The position numbers were made by a program, and so were the translations under genes. Below the pieces are notes generated by a model, which was given only the letters and a program-made list of their open reading frames with translations, did not search any database and was not told the DNA's origin. Shown in pieces: positions 5,562-9,978 of a stretch of 9,978 bases of DNA (positions are counted from its first letter, which is position 1; every line of letters starts with the position of its first letter). Source of the stretch: Gemmatimonadota bacterium (GTDB lineage: Bacteria > Gemmatimonadota > Gemmatimonadetes > Longimicrobiales > UBA6960); contig JADFLD010000033.1 of assembly GCA_022564535.1 (NCBI GenBank), forward strand, positions 1 to 9,978. The letters are read 5' to 3'.

Positions 5562-6161
5562 ATGTCTGACCTGACCCTCTTCTCGAAGGTTGAGGCGGAT
5601 CGCATCCTCAAGCGTGCCGCCGAAATCGAAGGATCGGACGACGCAGGGCCCGTTACCGTCGACGAACTTCGGTCGATCGCCGGAGAGGTCGGCTTTGGTT
5701 CACAGGCCATCGACCGCGCGATCGCCGAGGCCCAACAGGCCGCCTCTGCCTCCGCGCTACGTCATCGGGTCCAAGCGTGGGGGCTCGTGATCAGGCACAT
5801 CTCGGCGAGCAGGTCGATGCCAGTCGAGATCACCGCGGACCAGCTCATGAGAGCGGTGCGTCTCTTCCAGCCCTACCGAGACGGACCGGCGCACGTGAAT
5901 CTGGGAGCAAACGAGATCACGTGGCGTGATCGCAAGGGTCTCGGGTTCGCGGTGATGTCCGCGGGAGGAGTCACGGAGATTCGGGTCTTCGTTTCGAAGG
6001 TCTTGGTTCGACGGCGTCGGTGGATGGCGTGGGTGGACTCCGCCGCTGACCGTTTGGAGACGCTGGTGCTCCTGATGGCAACGCGGGACCTGCCACGCGC
6101 CCGTGCGCGCCAAGCCGACACACCTGCGATCCAGCCATCTCCCGCGGGCCTCGGGGGCTAG
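5562..6161 (+). CDS. Unrecognised soluble protein with N-terminal helical domain common in gemmatimonads
   Basis: A 199-residue protein whose function I do not recognise. Residues 7-60 (FSKVEADRILKRAAEIE, then VTVDELRSIAGEVGFGSQAI) resemble a short helical module seen at the start of many gemmatimonad proteins, where it precedes varied C-terminal parts. Residues about 72-172 look like mixed alpha/beta structure with strands around HVNLGANEITWRD, LGFAVMSAGG and TEIRVFVSKVLV. Residues 175-199 are a basic, then proline-rich, likely disordered tail. There is no signal peptide or membrane segment, so it is probably cytoplasmic. ATG 5562 is the first sensible start; no strong ribosome binding site precedes it. 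The next gene begins 42 nt downstream on the same strand and may share its transcript. The related-module statement is from memory and not tested. Confidence 0.7.
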   Translation: MSDLTLFSKVEADRILKRAAEIEGSDDAGPVTVDELRSIAGEVGFGSQAIDRAIAEAQQAASASALRHRVQAWGLVIRHISASRSMPVEITADQLMRAVRLFQPYRDGPAHVNLGANEITWRDRKGLGFAVMSAGGVTEIRVFVSKVLVRRRRWMAWVDSAADRLETLVLLMATRDLPRARARQADTPAIQPSPAGLGG

Positions 6162-6203
6162 CGGAGGATGGTGTGCCTGCTCCTCGGTCTTCGGTGATAG
6201 CGG

Positions 6204-6872
6204 ATGCGTGTAGTCCTTTTCGGTGCGAGTGGTATGGTCGGAGGAGGGGTGCTGAGAGAGTGTCTCGAAGACCCGCAGGTTGAGGCCGTCCTCTCGGTTG
6301 GGAGACGAGACTCAGGTCTGACCCACCTGAAGCTGACCGAGCTCGTCGTTCCGGATCTCTTTGCCCTGTCCGAGCACAGCGGAGAGTTCTTGGGATACGA
6401 CGCGTGCTTCTACTGCCTCGGTGTTTCCTCCTCCGGAATGTCGGAGCCTGATTATCACCGTCTGACCTACGACCTCACTTTTGCGATTCTCGACGTCGTA
6501 TGCGCGGGCAGTCCGGATGTGACGGTCTGTTTCGTTTCCGGGCAGGGCTCCGACGGTACGGGTAGCGGGCGAGTCATGTGGGCGAGAGTAAAAGGTCAGG
6601 CCGAGAACGAAGTTCTCAGGCGCGACTCCGAGGCCTTCGTATTTCGACCGGGCATCATCCAGCCACTCAAAGGGACGCGCTCGAAGACGAGCCTCTACCA
6701 CGCGTTCTACGTGGTCATGACTCCGATCTTCCCCCTCTTGAAGCGATTCTTCCCGGGCTACGTGACCACGACAGTGATGCTTGGCAGGGCGATGATTCGC
6801 GCCGCCTCAGCCGGATATGTGAAGCCTGTTCTCGAGACGCGGGATATCAACGCGCTCGGGGGCACGGTCTGA
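6204..6872 (+). CDS. NAD(P)-binding atypical SDR / epimerase-like protein (HTATIP2/YbjT type)
   Basis: A 222-residue Rossmann-fold protein. The dinucleotide-binding loop is GASGMVGGGVL (7-17) right after the first strand MRVVLF, and VGRR (32-35) ends the second strand, where an arginine pair often favours NADP. Further features of the atypical short-chain dehydrogenase group are YDACFYCLGVSSSGMSE (65-81), VCFVSGQGSDGTG (108-120), ARVKGQAE with K130 (127-134) and FRPGIIQP (147-154). The classical Tyr-x-x-x-Lys pair is not intact: Lys is present but the Tyr position holds W126. Many such proteins are NAD(P)H sensors or redox helpers rather than true epimerases, so no reaction is assigned. The C-terminal region (165-188) is hydrophobic and basic and may touch the membrane. 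ATG 6204 directly precedes the first strand. It may be in one operon with the gene at 5562. Confidence 0.85.
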   Translation: MRVVLFGASGMVGGGVLRECLEDPQVEAVLSVGRRDSGLTHLKLTELVVPDLFALSEHSGEFLGYDACFYCLGVSSSGMSEPDYHRLTYDLTFAILDVVCAGSPDVTVCFVSGQGSDGTGSGRVMWARVKGQAENEVLRRDSEAFVFRPGIIQPLKGTRSKTSLYHAFYVVMTPIFPLLKRFFPGYVTTTVMLGRAMIRAASAGYVKPVLETRDINALGGTV

Positions 6873-7155
6873 CAGGCGACTCCTGACTCAGACGAAGTAG
6901 GCGAGACCCCTTGAACGGCAGACTCACTCATCTCGGTCTTCGACTCCAACGACCCGTATCTCGAGTGCCTCACTCCCGCACCACTGGCTGTGTGTCCCGT
7001 GCCACCCTACGACCTACCGCGCCTCCCCCGCCGATAGGCCGGTTGTCCGACCTATCCCTCTTGAACCACTCGAGGCGGCGGTAGCCGTCGCCCTTTCCAT
7101 GTCGATGCCGTTCGCGAGTGCGAATACGGTCAGCCGGGGGCGAGGGCGTCGAACC
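6873..7155. other. Convergent intergenic region, no gene seen
   Basis: Both flanking genes end here, so a terminator is expected. Open frames in it are short and lack motifs. The only clear structure is the hairpin at 7033-7056, listed separately. Confidence 0.5.
7033..7056. terminator. Candidate bidirectional terminator hairpin
   Basis: GATAGGCCGG and CCGACCTATC pair at 9 of 10 positions (one C-A mismatch) around a TTGT loop. It lies between two convergent genes, 160 nt after one stop and 99 nt after the other. No T-run follows on either strand, so it would be a weak intrinsic terminator or only a 3'-end stabiliser. Confidence 0.4.
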
Positions 7156-8046
7156 TCAGCAGCTACCGTCCGGGCGGTACAGGTGGCCGTCGATCATGAA
7201 GCCGATGTCGGTTTCGTCGAGAAACCAGCTGAAGGACCGTCCGTCGGAGCTGTCGAGGTAGAGTGTCGGATTACCGATCAGATCCGCGACCACGGCCCAC
7301 GCTCCGGAGTGCTCGTCACTCGAATTGTTCGAGGCCGACAGGCCCTCGATGGAGAAGTAGCTCACGGATGATTCCGTGTAGCGATACTGGCCGTAGCAGA
7401 ACGTGAGCGTCGCTTGGGATCGAGAGGCTCCCGTGGCAGTAGCGCCTCCGCCGGTGCTCATGTTGGAATCACTCGAGGTCCAGGTCATCACTCTGCCTTC
7501 GATCTGAGAACGCCATTGGCTCGCGGCGGGGGTGGCCCATTGAAGCGAGCTCGTGACGTCGTCCACGAACCGGTTCAGCTCGGTCTCCACGCCAATCGCA
7601 CCCATCGCGGCGATCGCGACAACGTTGCCGGCCACGCCCTTCTGCACCGTGGCGACCAGGGTGCCCGTGCCTTCCTCCGTTATCGCATCGAACGTGCCCC
7701 GCACGCCGTTCGGTGTCGTGCTCGACTCCGTCCGGAGCCTCAACTCGATGCCCATCTCCTCCAACAGACGTCCCACTTCTTCCACGACTTCGTCGACGCC
7801 ACCCTCCGACCATCCCCACACGCCGCCCATGACCTGGGTAGAAGACTGGAAAATGAACGCCCCTGCATCGGCGTCCCACGTACCGGAGAAGCCGTCAGGT
7901 ACGGTGAATCCGATGCCTGCCGCCGGAGAGGCCAGGACCCGACCCGACCGAAGTACGGCGTCGAGATCCACCAGTGGCGCCTGCGGAGAAGCGGACGCGG
8001 GTGCCAGCGCGAGTAAGGCCGTCGCCCATCGGGTCGAGGTCGTCAT
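7156..8046 (-). CDS. Secreted two-part protein of unknown function
   Basis: A 296-residue protein with a likely Sec signal peptide: TTSTRW, hydrophobic ATALLALAPASAS, and a probable signal peptidase I site near residue 20 (ASASPQA). There is no lipobox cysteine, so it is probably periplasmic or exported. Residues about 36-170 form one region (GRVLASPAAGIGFTVPDGFSG, then VATVQKGVAGNVVAIAAMG and ETELNRFVDDVTSSL), reminiscent of proteins that score membrane or stress damage, but I cannot name it. Residues about 182-296 resemble a beta-rich module: EGRVMTWTSSDSN, a Ser/Gly/Thr-rich linker, LTFCYGQYRYTESS, SGAWAVV, and IDGHLYRPDGSC. The two cysteines, C217 and C296, could form a disulfide after export. 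ATG 8046 has AGGGTG 4 nt upstream. It is the only gene between two gaps, so it is probably transcribed alone. Confidence 0.75.
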   Translation of the reverse strand: MTTSTRWATALLALAPASASPQAPLVDLDAVLRSGRVLASPAAGIGFTVPDGFSGTWDADAGAFIFQSSTQVMGGVWGWSEGGVDEVVEEVGRLLEEMGIELRLRTESSTTPNGVRGTFDAITEEGTGTLVATVQKGVAGNVVAIAAMGAIGVETELNRFVDDVTSSLQWATPAASQWRSQIEGRVMTWTSSDSNMSTGGGATATGASRSQATLTFCYGQYRYTESSVSYFSIEGLSASNNSSDEHSGAWAVVADLIGNPTLYLDSSDGRSFSWFLDETDIGFMIDGHLYRPDGSC

Positions 8047-8072
8047 GTGTCACCCTAGTACGTAGGTCGCCA

Positions 8073-8094
8073 TGACTCGAATCGGGCCGAGTCA
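8073..8094. promoter_or_regulatory. Perfect inverted repeat upstream of the secreted-protein gene
   Basis: TGACTCG (8073-8079) and CGAGTCA (8088-8094) are perfect 7-bp arms around 8 bases. The site lies 27 bp upstream of the ATG at 8046, inside the expected promoter or leader. It could be an operator for a dimeric regulator, or a hairpin ending the symporter transcript. Neither is proven. Confidence 0.35.
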
Positions 8095-8130
8095 CTCCTG
8101 AACCATACGCGCGGCACCTACAGTGTGCAC

Positions 8131-8149
8131 GTCGCGGTCGGAGCGCGAC
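8131..8149. terminator. Candidate terminator hairpin after the symporter gene
   Basis: GTCGCG (8131-8136) and CGCGAC (8144-8149) pair perfectly around 7 bases, 85 nt beyond the symporter stop on the minus strand. No T-run follows, so the call is weak; the rest of the 8047-8233 gap holds no gene. Confidence 0.25.
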
Positions 8150-8233
8150 CTTCAACGTCGCGCGAGCTCCCGTCGATCGACCTTGCCGACATGAACATGC
8201 GATGCTCTGATTCGCCAAGCAGCCCGCCCGGCT

Positions 8234-9643
8234 CTACGACTTCGGCCGGCGGATCGCGAAGACCACCGCGAACGCCGCGCCGGATGCGAGAATCCCGAGC
8301 GCTGTGGGGTCCAGCCAGGGCGAGATCTCTCCGAGCGAAGACATTCGGACCGCGAACAGGCCCGTAATGCCAACGCCGATTGCGGCCAAGGCCTCGGGTA
8401 CGCCCGGGCGCCGCGTGTGTAGCCCGGCCACGATCGGCACGAACAGGCTCACGCTCAGCACCGAGTAGAACACCTTCAGCGAGTCGATCACCGTCGGAAT
8501 GCGGATCGCGAGAAGAACGCCGAACACGCCGCCGGCGATCGCGGCCCACCGGGCCACCCGGAGTACTTGAGCGTCCGATGCGTCCGGCGCGAGGTATCGC
8601 TTGTAGATGTCCTTCGACAGCGACGTCGACAGCATGAACAGAACCGCATCGGCGCTGCTGACCTCGGCCGAGAAGACCGCCGCGAGGCCGAGGGCTCCGA
8701 AGACGGCGGGAAGCCCGAGCGTGAGGACCACCGGTACGGCGAACTCCGGGTTCGCGAGGTCGGGAGCGTAGACGTGGGCGATCATGCCGATGAGCGGCGG
8801 CGCGAACGCGAACAGCAGCAGCACGATCCCCTGCAGTCCGATCCCGATACGGATCGTGCGCTCGTCAATCGCCCCGAATGACTTCTGGATCAGGCCCGGG
8901 GAGACGATGAACGCGGGCATGATCAGTGCGAAGAAGATCACCCCCCCCTGCGCCCAGAAATTCATGTACTCCGGGTCGGCAGGAGCCGCCGCCAGAACTG
9001 CGCTCCACCCACCCGCCATGGAGAGTGCCAGCGGTACGCCGATGGCGAAGCCGAGCAAGAGAACTACGAGCTGCACCGCGTTCACCCACGCGGACGTGAG
9101 GAGCCCGCCCGCAGCGAAGTATGCGGTCATCACCACACCGCCGACGAGCGCTCCGACCCAGCGGGGTGTGTCGAGGACCCACTCCAGGATCTCCGACATG
9201 GCGATGAGCTGGGCCGCCAAGACGATGAGCGCAAGCAGCCACAGGAGGGATGCGATGACGGCCCGAACCGCGCTTCCGTACCGGTGCTCGAGATAGTCGC
9301 CCACGGTGTACAGCCCGTTCTCGGTCGCGACGCGCCAGATACGCGGCCCGATCCAGAACGCCAGCAGAAGCGAGCCGATGCCGGCCGATCCGACCCACCA
9401 CCACGCCGAGATTCCGATCGTGTATCCGAGGCCGGACGCCCCGATGATCGACCCGGCTCCGATGTTCGCGGCGAGGAATGTCGAGAAGAGCAGGCCGGGC
9501 CCGAGCTTGCGGTCCGCGCCGAAGAAGCTCTCGCTGCTCTGCACGCGCCTCGAGACCCAGAGCCCGAATACGATCAGCCCGAGCGAGTAGGCGAGCAGTA
9601 CCCCGAGTTGCAGGCCGACCGGTGCGTCAGGGTCGGGGCTCAC
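8234..9643 (-). CDS. Sodium:solute symporter family protein
   Basis: A 469-residue membrane protein of the SSS family, of normal length, with about 13 hydrophobic segments spread through the chain. Seen: TM1 at 11-30, FFGADRKLGPG (40-50) and FLAANIGAGSIIGASGLGY (56-74), the unwound first core helix of the LeuT-type fold. AAGGLLTSAWVNAVQLVVLL (177-196) matches the SSS signature (G-G-L-x-x-x-x-W-x-x-x-x-Q). SAEVSSADAVLFMLSTSLS (325-343) followed by KDIYKRY corresponds to the helix carrying the sodium-site serines. It imports a small solute with sodium; the substrate cannot be read from the sequence. The GTG start at 9643 overlaps the stop of the upstream P1 peptidase gene (GTGA), with AGG 4 nt before it, so translation is probably coupled. 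That pairing suggests an amino compound or peptide product as substrate. Confidence 0.9.
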   Translation of the reverse strand: MSPDPDAPVGLQLGVLLAYSLGLIVFGLWVSRRVQSSESFFGADRKLGPGLLFSTFLAANIGAGSIIGASGLGYTIGISAWWWVGSAGIGSLLLAFWIGPRIWRVATENGLYTVGDYLEHRYGSAVRAVIASLLWLLALIVLAAQLIAMSEILEWVLDTPRWVGALVGGVVMTAYFAAGGLLTSAWVNAVQLVVLLLGFAIGVPLALSMAGGWSAVLAAAPADPEYMNFWAQGGVIFFALIMPAFIVSPGLIQKSFGAIDERTIRIGIGLQGIVLLLFAFAPPLIGMIAHVYAPDLANPEFAVPVVLTLGLPAVFGALGLAAVFSAEVSSADAVLFMLSTSLSKDIYKRYLAPDASDAQVLRVARWAAIAGGVFGVLLAIRIPTVIDSLKVFYSVLSVSLFVPIVAGLHTRRPGVPEALAAIGVGITGLFAVRMSSLGEISPWLDPTALGILASGAAFAVVFAIRRPKS

Positions 9644-9978
9644 GAACCTGGTCGGCGCCTCATGTCCGAGACGCTCGGGATTCCCGGCACCCCTTCGGCC
9701 ATCCGCACCGCCCGCAGGATCGCTTCGGCCATCACGTCAGCGGCCAGTGCCCCGATCAGCGTCACGCTCGCCTCGCCGTCCCAGCTTCCCGTCGCAAGCG
9801 AAAACACGGTGTCGCCGTCCCCCGCGGTGTGCGCCGGGTAGATCGCGCGCGCAAGCCCGTCCTGGGCCATCTGCGCGACCTTCGTCGCTTGCGGCTTCGT
9901 GAGCCTAGCTTTCGTCGCCACGATGCCGATCTTCGTATTCGCGCCCGCCTCTGCTGCTGCTCCGCCCCTTTCTGCGCC
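9640..9978 (-). CDS. P1 family peptidase, DmpA/BapA-like aminopeptidase (N-terminus outside window)
   Basis: Only the last 112 residues are visible; the gene enters from the right edge. They match the beta-subunit region of P1 (DmpA-type) N-terminal nucleophile hydrolases. GANTKIGIVATKARLTKPQA resembles the family self-cleavage site, with the chain expected to break before the threonine encoded at 9934-9936, which becomes the nucleophile. AQMAQDGLARAIYPAHT and DGDTVFSLATG follow as in relatives, then a helix-rich end (ADVMAEAILRAVRMA). Members release N-terminal residues, including D- or beta-amino acids, from small peptides or amides; specificity here is unknown. The alpha part, a possible signal peptide and the other catalytic residues lie outside the window. 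The stop overlaps the symporter start by 4 nt, making one operon. Confidence 0.88.
   Translation of the reverse strand, partial: GAERGGAAAEAGANTKIGIVATKARLTKPQATKVAQMAQDGLARAIYPAHTAGDGDTVFSLATGSWDGEASVTLIGALAADVMAEAILRAVRMAEGVPGIPSVSDMRRRPGS

Noticed and set aside
5350..5574. A 74-codon plus-strand frame after vapBC
   Set aside because: TTG start, no motif, overlap with the next gene, and no sign of codon-level constraint; kept only as part of an unexplained gap.
7414..8065. Plus-strand open frames opposite the secreted-protein gene
   Set aside because: They are antisense to a gene with a signal peptide and a good ribosome binding site, and lack motifs of their own.
1..9978. CRISPR array, tRNA, rRNA, transposase or phage genes
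   Set aside because: No regularly spaced repeats, cloverleaf-like segments, conserved rRNA strings or mobile-element proteins were found by reading both strands.

Overview
The window looks like a chromosomal segment of a high-GC, non-model bacterium of the Bacteroidota/Gemmatimonadota (FCB) side of the tree, most likely an uncultured gemmatimonad. This is inferred from gene content: a fused SpmA-SpmB protein, a DUF3127 protein, a STAS/SEC14-like protein paired with a soluble PAS sensor, and a gemmatimonad-style N-terminal helical domain in the gene at 5562. No rRNA or tRNA is visible to confirm it. Most genes are high GC and several use GTG starts; the toxin-antitoxin pair is visibly more AT-rich.

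Layout. (1) Minus strand, 1-875: a STAS/SEC14-like signalling protein, overlapped by 8 nt by a PAS sensor protein that runs off the left edge. (2) 876-1323: a non-coding stretch with four short inverted repeats. (3) Plus strand, 1324-4345: a DUF3127 OB-fold-like protein with an SSB-type acidic tail; then a soluble-looking M15 D,D-carboxypeptidase-like enzyme, murein peptide amidase MpaA (GTGA overlap) and a fused SpmAB membrane protein. (4) 4495-5204: a compact vapBC toxin-antitoxin operon with repeats in its upstream region. (5) 5205-5561: no convincing gene. (6) Plus strand, 5562-6872: an unrecognised soluble protein and an atypical SDR (NAD(P)-binding) protein. (7) Convergent gap, then on the minus strand a secreted two-part protein of unknown function (7156-8046). 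(8) Minus strand, 8234-9978: the C-terminal part of a P1-family (DmpA-like) peptidase, translationally coupled by GTGA to a sodium:solute symporter.

How they may work together. The clearest theme is cell-wall peptide handling. M15 and MpaA could trim muropeptide stems stepwise in the cytoplasm, and they sit directly upstream of SpmAB. In Bacillus subtilis, spmA and spmB likewise follow the D,D-carboxypeptidase gene dacB, so the same pairing appears here with an unrelated peptidase family in an organism with no sign of sporulation. The P1 peptidase/symporter pair at the right edge suggests uptake and hydrolysis of small amino compounds or peptides. The left-edge pair is a signalling module whose output domain lies outside the window. 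No CRISPR array, transposase, phage gene or defence island was seen.
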